Shown here one piece after another: positions 15,730-23,226 of a DNA stretch of 64,000 nt. Where the stretch lies: NCBI RefSeq assembly GCF_030036535.1, contig NZ_CP080388.1, positions 682,001-746,000 on the forward strand. The letters are read 5' to 3'. The position numbers and the translations under genes were made by a program. The first letter of the stretch is position 1. Every line of letters begins with the position of its first letter. This DNA comes from Agrobacterium cucumeris (GTDB taxonomy: Bacteria > Pseudomonadota > Alphaproteobacteria > Rhizobiales > Rhizobiaceae). The notes beneath the pieces are model-generated. The model was given only the letters and a program-made list of their open reading frames with translations. It was not told where the DNA came from and did not search any database.

Positions 15730-16577
15730 CGGCGAGCGGCCCTACGCTCGGCAACCCAACGCATGATGGAAGCTTCGTTCAGGGAGAAGAATGCGTCCTG
15801 TTCGGTGGGCTTCATCCGCGTGAAGCGGTCATTAAGCTTTTCCCATGCCGCCAGTGGATTGGCGCGGGGAACTTGGTCGATGATCGCGATGGCGTCGGCA
15901 TAGTTCGTCGCCTCGCCGGAAATCAGCAGCTCTACGATACGAGCGGCGCGCTCGTAGGGCAGGCCAGCGATATCCATAAGGGTCTGCTGGTTGTCGGCCA
16001 AGCCGTCATCCAGCGCGATACGCTCCCGCAGGTCGGCCGGAATACCGGCGATCTTGAGGGCGTTGAAAACATTGCGGCGGCTGATCTTGAGGAAGCGCTG
16101 TGCCGCCTCGCTGAAAGTGCCGGAGAACGCGGCGGCTGTCTCGATTGTCTCGACATCGGAGTTTAGTGCAGAGTCTGCACTTAATTCCTGCTTAGGCTTG
16201 GGGCCGCGCCGGACCGGGTTTGCTGCCCGCCAGATCGCGCACCAATCGGCAACGTCGACGCTGTGTTCCAGCGCCGTCAGTTCGTGGCGATAGAGAGTTT
16301 CGGAAATCTCGGTCAGGCGAATTTGAGCGTCGTTCGCGAATTCGTCCGATTGGCGAACGATGGCGGATATGTCGATGCCGAGCGATATGGCTGCGGCAAG
16401 GCGCTTGGCACCAAAGACGAGGCGATATCGCCCCTCGGTACCGGCGATAACCTCGACCGGAACGCGCTGCCCGATCTGCTGGAAGCTTTCGGCCAACGCC
16501 TGAATGGCGTCAGGGGAGACTTTTTTCGCGTCTGAGGAGACGTCGATCAGTTGGGGAGACAGAAGTTCAATCTGCAT
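15726..16577 (-). CDS. ParB/Spo0J-like DNA-binding protein
   Basis: The 283-residue protein starts MQIELLSPQLIDVSSDAKKVSPDAIQALAESFQQIGQRVPVEV and continues with a ParB N-terminal fold (GRYRLVFGAKRLAAAISLG, a GxRRxxA-like box with Lys-Arg). Modern ParB proteins bind CTP through this region. A helix-turn-helix follows at about 150-185 (FSEAAQRFLKISRRNVFNALKIAG). No ParA partner is seen, so plasmid-type partition is unlikely; a role in transposition control or early regulation is more plausible. The ATG at 16577 is chosen since the longer form to 16625 would overlap the Ner gene. Confidence 0.8.
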   Translation of the reverse strand: MQIELLSPQLIDVSSDAKKVSPDAIQALAESFQQIGQRVPVEVIAGTEGRYRLVFGAKRLAAAISLGIDISAIVRQSDEFANDAQIRLTEISETLYRHELTALEHSVDVADWCAIWRAANPVRRGPKPKQELSADSALNSDVETIETAAAFSGTFSEAAQRFLKISRRNVFNALKIAGIPADLRERIALDDGLADNQQTLMDIAGLPYERAARIVELLISGEATNYADAIAIIDQVPRANPLAAWEKLNDRFTRMKPTEQDAFFSLNEASIMRWVAERRAARR

Positions 16578-16624
16578 GTGGCACTCTGGATTGTCAGGAA
16601 AGGTTGCGCGGCCTGACGAAAACA

Positions 16625-16930
16625 TCAGGCGGCGTTCTGCGCGCCGTCAGACTTCGACGACTTTTTTGCTCTGGTGTTGCCGCTCGTGTTGCTGCTAGTG
16701 TCGCCTCGGTCGTGACGACCAAGCGTGTAGCTGTCGGGAAACATCTCGCGGAAAGGCACGCCCAGCGCCTTGGCTAAAGCCTCAGCGCCGGGACGGCTTG
16801 CCCCGAGAACCGCCGCACGGCACGCGCTGGAATAAAGGCCAGCATCGCGAGCTATTCCGGTCAGAGTTTTATTCTGCCGTAAGAGTTCCGCTTTGATGGC
16901 TGCCCGATCCCACTTCTTTGTGGTCGTCAT
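16625..16930 (-). CDS. ner: Ner-like phage regulator
   Basis: The 101-residue protein matches Mu Ner: KKWDRAAIKAELLRQNKTLTGIARDAGLYSSACRAAVLG, then ASRPGAEALAKALGVPFREMFPDSY, with a Ser/Lys-rich tail. Ner-type proteins damp both the repressor and early promoters during lytic growth. The start at 16930 has AGGGAG 8 nt upstream. It is the first gene of the leftward early operon, divergent from the repressor, exactly as in Mu. Confidence 0.88.
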   Translation of the reverse strand: MTTTKKWDRAAIKAELLRQNKTLTGIARDAGLYSSACRAAVLGASRPGAEALAKALGVPFREMFPDSYTLGRHDRGDTSSNTSGNTRAKKSSKSDGAQNAA

Positions 16931-17177
16931 GATTGCTCCCTGTTTTTCTGACCTTCGGCAAAAGGTCGGTTTGGTTGGGGGTTGGCGTTCAAACTTTGTT
17001 GCAACGGGATATTCGCGTAATTGCGTGAAAATGTCAACGAAACTCTCGTCATTACGCGGGTCATAGTTTCGAAATTCACGTAATTCCGAAAATCTGCCAT
17101 AGGGCATTGAAAATGTTTGGGAAAATCGGGAAGAAGTCGCAAATTTCCGACTGTGCCGCTTGGTCACGGTTTGCGTT
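16931..17177. promoter_or_regulatory. Divergent early-promoter/operator region with CGTAAT repeats
   Basis: The 247 nt between ner and the repressor are AT-richer than the surroundings and carry three copies of a short motif: CGCGTAATT at 17014-17022, the inverted CATTACGCG at 17050-17058, and CACGTAATT at 17077-17085. Spacing is about 36 and 27 nt. These are the likely binding sites of the repressor and/or Ner. No protein-coding frame of merit is seen here. Confidence 0.55.
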
Positions 17178-17876
17178 ATGACGGGAGAAACATTCTCGCA
17201 GCGTCTTGAAATCGTGTTGGATGGCGAATCAATTCACGCTTTTTCGAAAAGGGCGAAAATCCCTGATTCCACCTTTCGCCAATATCTGGCTGGCACAATG
17301 CCGGGGCTGGAAAAGCTCATCTCGATTTGCGAGGCTGGGAATGTATCGCTGGATTGGCTGGCGACGGGGCGCGGGCGTATGCGACCAGACAACGACAACG
17401 TTGCTGGAACGTTGATCGTCGCAGGCGAGCCGAACATTGTCTCAGTTGACGGAAAACAGCACGATATAACACTGGTTCCGCGCCTTGACGTTCGTGCGTC
17501 TGCCGGACTTGGTTTGATCGCATTTCAAGAGCAAGCCGTTGAAATAATAGCGTTTCAGTCGGAATGGCTTAGGTCGATCGGCGTTGCGCCATCATTTGCC
17601 CGCATCATCACGGCGCGTGGCGACAGCATGGAGCCGACGATCCGCGACGGCGATGTTCTTTTGATCGATACGTCCGTGACCGAAGTGCGCGATAACGGCA
17701 TCTATTGTGTGGTTTACGGGAATATGCTGCTGGTTAAGCGCGTTCATCCGAGAATGAACGGTTCCCTGCAGCTGATAAGTGACAATGCTGTATATCCGCC
17801 AGAAGAGGTCACCTCCGCAGAGGTTCCTGCGCTGTCTATTGCTGGACGCGTGATGTGGTATAGTCGTTCACTGTGA
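17178..17876 (+). CDS. Phage repressor, HTH plus S24 LexA-like protease
   Basis: The 232-residue repressor maintains lysogeny. The N-terminal helix-turn-helix spans about residues 5-55 (FSQRLEIVLDGESIHAFSKRA, then IPDSTFRQYLAGTMPGLEKL). The C-terminal S24 domain has the Ser nucleophile in ARGDSMEPTIRDGD and the Lys in NMLLVKRV, with a candidate Ala-Gly cleavage site in RASAGLGL. Self-cleavage under RecA control, and so SOS induction, is likely from the family. This differs from Mu c, which lacks such a protease. The ATG at 17178 is preferred over TTG 17160; no clear ribosome-binding site is seen. Confidence 0.9.
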   Translation: MTGETFSQRLEIVLDGESIHAFSKRAKIPDSTFRQYLAGTMPGLEKLISICEAGNVSLDWLATGRGRMRPDNDNVAGTLIVAGEPNIVSVDGKQHDITLVPRLDVRASAGLGLIAFQEQAVEIIAFQSEWLRSIGVAPSFARIITARGDSMEPTIRDGDVLLIDTSVTEVRDNGIYCVVYGNMLLVKRVHPRMNGSLQLISDNAVYPPEEVTSAEVPALSIAGRVMWYSRSL

Positions 17877-17906
17877 GAGCTAGCGGCCTGAAGCTCTGAT
17901 TTCGTT

Positions 17907-17950
17907 CCGGCCGCGTTGCCTGCCATTTGTTCTTGCGGCCGGATTTTCTT
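17907..17950 (+). terminator. Intrinsic terminator of the repressor gene
   Basis: Perfect arms CCGGCCGC (17907-17914) and GCGGCCGG (17935-17942) enclose a 20-nt loop, followed by ATTTTCTT. It lies 30 nt after the repressor stop and would stop transcription before the phage end. Confidence 0.62.
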
Positions 17951-18033
17951 GGAAGGCCCTTCAAGACCTTCTTTATGATGTCGTGAGTGCCGAGAAAATA
18001 AGGCCTTTAACCGCAGGTTCCCGGATTTTCCCA

Positions 18034-18082
18034 GTTATTCCCGGTTAAAGCCTACTCCTGCCATCTGGTATTGCGGGTTACA
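18034..18082 (-). other. Candidate left phage end (attL) with transposase-binding repeats
   Basis: Reading inward from 18082, the element would start TGTAACCCGC. The 16-mer GGTATTGCGGGTTACA (18067-18082) recurs as GTTATTCCCGGTTAAA (18034-18049), 12 of 16 matching and 33 nt apart, that is three helical turns. TTCCCGG also recurs at 18018 and 18038. Mu-type ends start with TG and carry several transposase sites in the first 180 bp. The next five bases, TCTAC (18083-18087), would be the target duplication. The other end is outside the window. Confidence 0.5.
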
Positions 18083-18086
18083 TCTA

Positions 18087-18201
18087 CCGTCATGCCGGGC
18101 TTGATCCGGCATCCAGCCACGGCGCGTCTGCGCCGTGAGAAGAGTCTCTCGCGATCAAGGACTTGATCACGCTGGACCCCGGATCAAGTCCGGGGTGACG
18201 G
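18087..18201. repeat. RIME-like intergenic mosaic element, copy 1
   Basis: This about 115-bp element begins CCGTCATGCCGG and ends GGGGTGACGG. It consists of three hairpins: TGCCGG/CCGGCA, a central CACGGCGC/GCGCCGTG (18118-18137), and ACCCCGGA/TCCGGGGT. It belongs to the same family as the copies at 31058, 44595 and 57658, and fits the description of Rhizobium-specific intergenic mosaic elements. It sits between the phage end and the 3' end of a transport gene and could terminate that operon. Confidence 0.8.
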
Positions 18202-18230
18202 AGTGGGGATGAACTCACATTTCAAAACGC

Positions 18231-19820
18231 TTACTCACTTTTCCAGGCAGTCGACAAATCCCCATAGGCAATGTCGATGGTCGTGACGAGCGACTTCAGA
18301 CTGGTGTTGCGCAGAATGACGGTCGGCAAAGCGACGATGGAGAAATTCGGCAGGTCGTCGCCGGTGATTTTCTGGATGTCGCGGAATTGCGCCGCCCGCT
18401 TCGTTTCATCCACCTCGATGGCGGCCGCACGGAAAAGATCATCCACCTTGGGGTTATTGTAGTGGGCGGCATTGACGTAAGGCGCGGGGTTCTTGATGCC
18501 ATCGGACCAGTAGAGACGCTGCACGCCCGCCGTTGGATCGAACAGCCGGCTGATGCCGTTCACCGTCAGGTCAAAACCGCGCTCGGTGTAAACGCGCTTG
18601 ATGAAGGTTGCGAGATCGCCTTCGACGATGTCTACCTTCACGCCGAGTTTGCCGAAGGAAGAGCGCAGATAGTCGGCTGTCTTGCGGAAGACGTCGGATG
18701 GCAGGAAGGCGAGCCGCAGCGAAAAACGGGTGCCATCAGCACCTCTCGGGTAACCAGCCTTGTCCAGCAATTCGTTCGCTTTGGCGAGATCGAAAGGATA
18801 GGTGAAAGGCTTTTCATCATTATAGGCGGTGAAGACGGCCGGGATGTTTGAACCAGCAGGTTTGGCCGTTCCGAAGAAGATCGCGTCATTGATGAAATCG
18901 CGGTCGATGGCATGGGCCAGCGCGTGGCGGACTTCCTTTTTGGCAAGGATCGGGTTTTCCAGATTGAACTCGAAGATGGCGGCATTGTTGAGATAGGAGT
19001 CTGTATAGACCTCCACCGCAAGCTTCGGATTTTGCCGCAGACGCTCCAGATCACTGTAGGAAACGTCAGCGGTGTAATCCGCCTCCCCCGTTTCCACGGA
19101 GATGGTGGTGGAGGCCGCATCCGCAACGAAGCGTGCCACGAAACCATCGAGATAAGGCAGATCGGCCTGCCAGTAATGCGGGTTCTTCTTCAGCTTCACA
19201 TAGCTGCCGCGTTTCCATTCCTCGAACACGAAGGGGCCGGTGCCGATGGGCGCATTGCCGTTCGGGCTTTCATTGTAGTTTTCCGAAGCATAGGCGTGGG
19301 CCGGCAGTATGGGTGTTTCGCCGCCCGTCAGCGCCCGCAGAAGGTAGGGTGCGGGTTTGGAAAGCACCACCACCGCCGTCAGCGGATCGGGCGTTTCGAT
19401 ATCGGCAATATTGGCAAAGGTGATACGCCCGCGCGGACCGACCTTCTTGAAGGCCAGCAGCGAGAATTTCACATCCTGCGCAGTGAAATCCCTGCCATCA
19501 TGCCATTTGACGCCCTTGCGCAGCTTGAACGTGTGACGCAGCCCGTCGGCGGAGGTTTCCCAGCTTTCGGCGAGAACCGGATGCGGCTTGAACTCGCTGT
19601 CGAACCGCACCAGCCCTTCAAGAATTTTCGTGGAAATGGCGCGGGTGCGCGTATTGGAATCGGAAAGCGGCACCAGCGTCGTCGGCTCGCCGAGACCCGC
19701 AAGAGTAACGATTCCGCCCTTTTTCGGCGTTTCCGCCGCCAGTGCGGGCAAGGACGGCAACAGCATGGCCCCGGCAAGCGCGGCACTCAGAAGCAATGTC
19801 TTACGTCTTGTAATATTCAT
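18231..19820 (-). CDS. ABC transporter substrate-binding protein, family 5 (peptide/nickel type)
   Basis: The 529-residue periplasmic protein has a signal peptide with a twin-arginine-like start (MNITRRKTLLLSAALAGAML, cleavage after ALAAE-like site near residue 28). The mature part follows the SBP_bac_5 pattern: RAISTKILEGLVRFDSEFKPHPVLAESWETS, then TFKLRKGVKWHDGRDFTAQDVKFS. It should bind a peptide-like or other organic solute. No permease or ATPase lies beside it, so it would use transporter parts encoded elsewhere. The start at 19820 has GAGGAAACATCC just upstream. It is the last gene of the leftward operon starting at 24294. Confidence 0.88.
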   Translation of the reverse strand: MNITRRKTLLLSAALAGAMLLPSLPALAAETPKKGGIVTLAGLGEPTTLVPLSDSNTRTRAISTKILEGLVRFDSEFKPHPVLAESWETSADGLRHTFKLRKGVKWHDGRDFTAQDVKFSLLAFKKVGPRGRITFANIADIETPDPLTAVVVLSKPAPYLLRALTGGETPILPAHAYASENYNESPNGNAPIGTGPFVFEEWKRGSYVKLKKNPHYWQADLPYLDGFVARFVADAASTTISVETGEADYTADVSYSDLERLRQNPKLAVEVYTDSYLNNAAIFEFNLENPILAKKEVRHALAHAIDRDFINDAIFFGTAKPAGSNIPAVFTAYNDEKPFTYPFDLAKANELLDKAGYPRGADGTRFSLRLAFLPSDVFRKTADYLRSSFGKLGVKVDIVEGDLATFIKRVYTERGFDLTVNGISRLFDPTAGVQRLYWSDGIKNPAPYVNAAHYNNPKVDDLFRAAAIEVDETKRAAQFRDIQKITGDDLPNFSIVALPTVILRNTSLKSLVTTIDIAYGDLSTAWKSE

Positions 19821-19854
19821 GGATGTTTCCTCGTAGAGACTCGTTTTCAAATTT

Positions 19855-21054
19855 TCAGGCAGGTTTCAGCCGGGTTTCCACCAGCCGGGCAAACAGCGTG
19901 GCGCCAACCGGCAGGATGGCGTCATCGACGATGAAACCGGGATTGTGGGCAGGCACGGTGCCGGAATGGCCAAGGGTGAAAAATGCGCCGGGCGCGTGTT
20001 TCAGGAGATCGGCGAAATCCTCGCTGCCCATGAAGCGGCCCGGCTCAGTGGAGACGCGCTCGTCTCCCAATACCTCGCGGGCCACGCCGGCAACGATCTC
20101 CACCGATGCATCGTCATTAGTGAGAACCGAGAATATGTCGCGAATATCCACCTCGGCGGTCAGGCCATGGGCGGCGGCAAGGTGATCGGAAATCGTGCGG
20201 ATGCGCTCCCGGATGGTTTCGCGCACGCTGTCGGAAAAAGCCCGCACCGTTCCGGCAATCGAGGCCGTTTCGGGAATGACATTATAGGCCGACCCCGCCT
20301 CGATGCGCGTGATCGACAGCACGGCAGGATCGGTCGGCGGCACGTTGCGGCTCACAATCGTCTGCAAGGCCTGGATGAGTTCGCCCGTGGCCGGCACCGG
20401 ATCACGCGAGACATCGGGGTGGGCGGCGTGGGCACCCCTGCCCTTCAGCCGGATATCGAAGAAATCCGCACCTGCCAGAATGGTGCCGGGCGAGACTTTC
20501 AGATGATTGGGCGCGGCATGGGTGGAATTATGCAGGCCATAAATCTCGTCGACAGGGAAATCCTTGAACAGCCCGTCGGCAATCATGGCGCGCGCGCCGC
20601 CAAGACCTTCCTCGGCCGGCTGAAAAATGAACACCACCGTGCCGGCGAAATCACGGGTTTCCGCCAGATAACGGGCGGTGCCGAGCAAAATCGTGGTATG
20701 CACATCATGTCCGCAACCGTGGAACTTGCCGGGATAAACCGACGCATAGGGCAGCCCGGTTTCCTCCGGCATCGGCAGGGCGTCCATATCGGCCCGAAGC
20801 CCGATGGACCGGTTACCCGCATGGCGGCCGTGCAACACGCCGACCAGGCCGGTCTTGCCATAACCGCGATGCACCTCGATTCCCCAGGAGGCGAGCTTTT
20901 CAGCGACGATGCCTGAGGTGCGCACCTCCTCGAAGCCGATTTCCGGATGCTGGTGCAGATCGTGGCGGATGGAGACGAGTTCGGGAACATAGGTCCCGAT
21001 CCGGTCCAGAATTTTCGGTGCTGATGTTTTGACGGGATCGACGGCGATATTCAC
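19855..21054 (-). CDS. M20 family amidohydrolase (hippurate hydrolase-like)
   Basis: The 399-residue zinc or manganese peptidase-type enzyme has the M20D signatures: SIRHDLHQHPEIGFEE, then FHGCGHDVHTTILLGTARYL (metal ligands), FIFQPAEEGLGGARAM (catalytic Glu) and RGAHAAHPDVSRDP in the lid domain. Relatives hydrolyse N-acyl amino acids or amide conjugates. In this operon it could release an amine or acid from an amide taken up with the downstream binding protein; the substrate is unknown. It starts at GTG 21054 with GAGGAG five bases before it. Confidence 0.88.
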   Translation of the reverse strand: MNIAVDPVKTSAPKILDRIGTYVPELVSIRHDLHQHPEIGFEEVRTSGIVAEKLASWGIEVHRGYGKTGLVGVLHGRHAGNRSIGLRADMDALPMPEETGLPYASVYPGKFHGCGHDVHTTILLGTARYLAETRDFAGTVVFIFQPAEEGLGGARAMIADGLFKDFPVDEIYGLHNSTHAAPNHLKVSPGTILAGADFFDIRLKGRGAHAAHPDVSRDPVPATGELIQALQTIVSRNVPPTDPAVLSITRIEAGSAYNVIPETASIAGTVRAFSDSVRETIRERIRTISDHLAAAHGLTAEVDIRDIFSVLTNDDASVEIVAGVAREVLGDERVSTEPGRFMGSEDFADLLKHAPGAFFTLGHSGTVPAHNPGFIVDDAILPVGATLFARLVETRLKPA

Positions 21055-21147
21055 GGCATCTCCTCAGGGCAAACAATATCGTTTTCGCAATCGGGCGATT
21101 GCGAAGGGGGTTAGCTTCGGAACTGGAAAATCAGGGCTGGAAAGGCG

Positions 21148-22332
21148 TCAGAGCCTCAGGCCAGCCTCCTTCATCAAGGGCAGAATGCGCTCGGCGAAGT
21201 AATCAAGGTCTTCACGGAAATCGTAGAAATTCAGCTGAACCCCATCGATGCCGGCCTTTTTTAAACCGACAAGCTGCTCGACCACCTGTTCCGGCGAACC
21301 GATGATTTCGATATTGCCGCCGAGATTGCGCCCCTGCTTGTGGCGCGCATCGCCGCGGCCGCGCCAGGCATGGGCGTCGCTGTCGTAATTATTGGTGGCA
21401 AAGGCACGGGTGCCGGCCTGCGGTTTTCCAGCCTCGATGGCATCGGCATAGGCGATCGCCTCCTTTTCCGTATCGCGGCTGACGATGATCGGATTGATGA
21501 GCGTCTTCACCTGCCGGCCATAGGCTTTGGCACGGTTCTTGATCGTGGCGACATGATCGGGCAGCGTTTCCAGAGCGCTGTCTATATGCGCGCCGCCTGG
21601 CGAAGTGACGAAAACCAGATCGGAATGGCGGGCGGCGAAATCGATACCAGCAGGCGAACCCGTCGCCGTCACCAGCGGCGGGCGGCCAAAGGCCGGCTTC
21701 GGCGTGATCCAGCCATTGTTGATCGCCCACGGGTTTAGTTTGCCTTCATAGGAGAAGTTTTCTGTCTCGCCCCACAGGCGGTGAAGCACATCGAACAATT
21801 CACCCGCCATATCATAACGCCTGTCATGGTCGATCCGCTGCCAGCCGAACATTTCGTGCTCGATGGCGCGGTGGCCGGTGACGATGTTGATGCCCCAGCG
21901 CCCCTTGGCGATATGATCCAGCGTCGCTCCATATTTGGCGAGATGCAGCGGATGTAGAGGCCCGTAAAGCACATGGATGGTCGAGATCAGCAGAATGCTC
22001 TTCGTCACCGCCGCCATGGCGCCGAGCGCGATGAAGCTGTCGAGTGAGGATTCGCCGTCATATCCGCCCTTGGGCAGCCATTGGGTGCGGCTGAAGGCGA
22101 TTTCGAAACCAAGTTCCTCCGCCCGCTTCACCAGTTCGACGTTATAATCGAAAGTCCAGCTGTTGCTGGTCGGCAGGCTGGAGAAATTGATGTCCTGCAG
22201 GTTGAGGAACAGGCCGAGCATCAACGGCTGCTTCACCGCTCGGCTCAGCGGGCTGTCTTCGAAATCGGCGGGACTTTTCAGTTCGAGACCTTTCAGCTCC
22301 GAACCATCGGGCAAAGGAACACTCAGCGCCAT
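21148..22332 (-). CDS. FMNH2-dependent monooxygenase, dimethylsulfone/alkanesulfonate type (SfnG-like)
   Basis: The 394-residue protein is a bacterial-luciferase-fold flavin monooxygenase. Motifs shared with SfnG/SsuD include LGFEIAFSRTQWLPKGG, LLISTIHVLYGPLHPLHLAKYGATLDHIAKGRWGINIVTGH (read in parts) and GSPEQVVEQLVGLKKAGIDGVQLNFYDF. SfnG cleaves dimethylsulfone to methanesulfinate with reduced FMN. Its gene overlaps the NmrA-like gene by 10 nt, so both belong to the operon that starts with the DszB-like gene. A substrate with a C-S bond is likely, but the exact one cannot be read from sequence. It needs a flavin reductase, which is not encoded here. Confidence 0.86.
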   Translation of the reverse strand: MALSVPLPDGSELKGLELKSPADFEDSPLSRAVKQPLMLGLFLNLQDINFSSLPTSNSWTFDYNVELVKRAEELGFEIAFSRTQWLPKGGYDGESSLDSFIALGAMAAVTKSILLISTIHVLYGPLHPLHLAKYGATLDHIAKGRWGINIVTGHRAIEHEMFGWQRIDHDRRYDMAGELFDVLHRLWGETENFSYEGKLNPWAINNGWITPKPAFGRPPLVTATGSPAGIDFAARHSDLVFVTSPGGAHIDSALETLPDHVATIKNRAKAYGRQVKTLINPIIVSRDTEKEAIAYADAIEAGKPQAGTRAFATNNYDSDAHAWRGRGDARHKQGRNLGGNIEIIGSPEQVVEQLVGLKKAGIDGVQLNFYDFREDLDYFAERILPLMKEAGLRL

Positions 22333-23219
22333 GTCTTTTCTCCCTCGGAATGATCACCCTGCGGTGCGGCTGCGGCCAACCGAGTGCGCAGGTAGCTCTC
22401 CACGCCCCGGGGTTGACGACCGGTGATCCGGTCGATGGTATCGGTGACGGATGCCGCCAGACCTTCGCGGATGAGCTGACCGAATTCGCCGATCGCTTTC
22501 TGTTCGAACACGCCGATATCCGGTGGAAAGGCCAGCACGGCATCATGCGAAACACCAACCGGCCGATGCAGGATACGGGCCGCAATGCGGGCGATCTCCA
22601 GCCCCGTCAGGGCTTCGCCGCCGGTCAGCACCAGGGGGCCGGCAAGCGGTTCATCGGCAGTCAGCGCGTGAACCGCCACATCGGCGATATCGTCGGCATC
22701 GATGAAGGAGACGGCCGCATTGCCGAACCGGGCGGGCACATCCTCACCCTTGCGCAGCGCGGCGACAACGGGTTCCAGCACCACCTGCATCCATGCATTC
22801 GGCCGCAGTACCGTATGCGCTATGCCGGTTCTGGCAAGATGCGCCTCCACCTCGGCATGGGCCGCACCCGAGATGGAACGGGCGGCATTTTTTATGGTCC
22901 AGTCGGAGCCGGATATTTTTACGATCCGCGACGCACCGGCCGAGAGAGCCGCATCGATGACCGCATTCTGGTCAACTGCCAGCGCTTCTCCGATGGGGGA
23001 AAGCACAAAGACGGCATTTATGCCGCGCGCCGCCTCCTTCAGGCTGGCCGGATCAGAAAAATTCCCCTCCGCAATCTCGACCCTGTCACCCCAGAGCTTC
23101 AGCGCATCCTCGCGCCTGCGGGTCAGCACGCGAACGCTCTCCTGTTTTTGCAAAAGACGGCTGACGACACGCTGGCCGAGCTTGCCGGTTGCACCCGTTA
23201 CAAGAATGGTGGCTGCCAT
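22323..23219 (-). CDS. NmrA-like NAD(P)-binding oxidoreductase
   Basis: The 298-residue protein has an N-terminal Rossmann motif ILVTGATGKLGQRVVSRLL (GxTGxxG) followed by VRVLTRRREDA, as in atypical short-chain dehydrogenases of the NmrA/QOR2 type. It lacks the usual YxxxK catalytic pair, so it may be a quinone oxidoreductase, a redox sensor or a nucleotide-binding partner. The start at 23219 has GAGGACGTC directly before it and lies 7 nt after the stop of the DszB-like gene. The role in the sulfur cluster is unknown; supplying reduced cofactor is one possibility. Confidence 0.83.
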   Translation of the reverse strand: MAATILVTGATGKLGQRVVSRLLQKQESVRVLTRRREDALKLWGDRVEIAEGNFSDPASLKEAARGINAVFVLSPIGEALAVDQNAVIDAALSAGASRIVKISGSDWTIKNAARSISGAAHAEVEAHLARTGIAHTVLRPNAWMQVVLEPVVAALRKGEDVPARFGNAAVSFIDADDIADVAVHALTADEPLAGPLVLTGGEALTGLEIARIAARILHRPVGVSHDAVLAFPPDIGVFEQKAIGEFGQLIREGLAASVTDTIDRITGRQPRGVESYLRTRLAAAAPQGDHSEGEKTWR

Positions 23220-23226
23220 GACGTCC

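Larger units (their letters stand above)
1..18082 (-). mobile_element. Mu-like transposable prophage, left part
   Basis: A repressor, Ner-like protein, DDE transposase, AAA+ target activator, Gam-like protein, GemA/gp16-like protein, Mor-like activator, lysozyme, holin, gp25/26/27-like proteins, large terminase and portal follow the gene order of phage Mu. All but the repressor lie on the minus strand and most overlap by 1-4 nt. The element continues past position 1, so tail, head and right-end genes are not visible. The right limit at 18082 rests on a terminal CA and on repeats described separately. All genes seen look intact, but activity cannot be judged from half a genome. Confidence 0.93.

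Noticed and set aside
15726..16577. ParB-like gene as part of a plasmid or chromid partition system
   Set aside because: No ParA gene and no parS-like repeats nearby; it is embedded in the phage early operon.
17877..18230. tRNA or integrase-type attachment site at the phage edge
   Set aside because: No tRNA-like fold and no tyrosine integrase in the visible part; the phage carries a Mu-type transposase, so a tRNA site is not expected.
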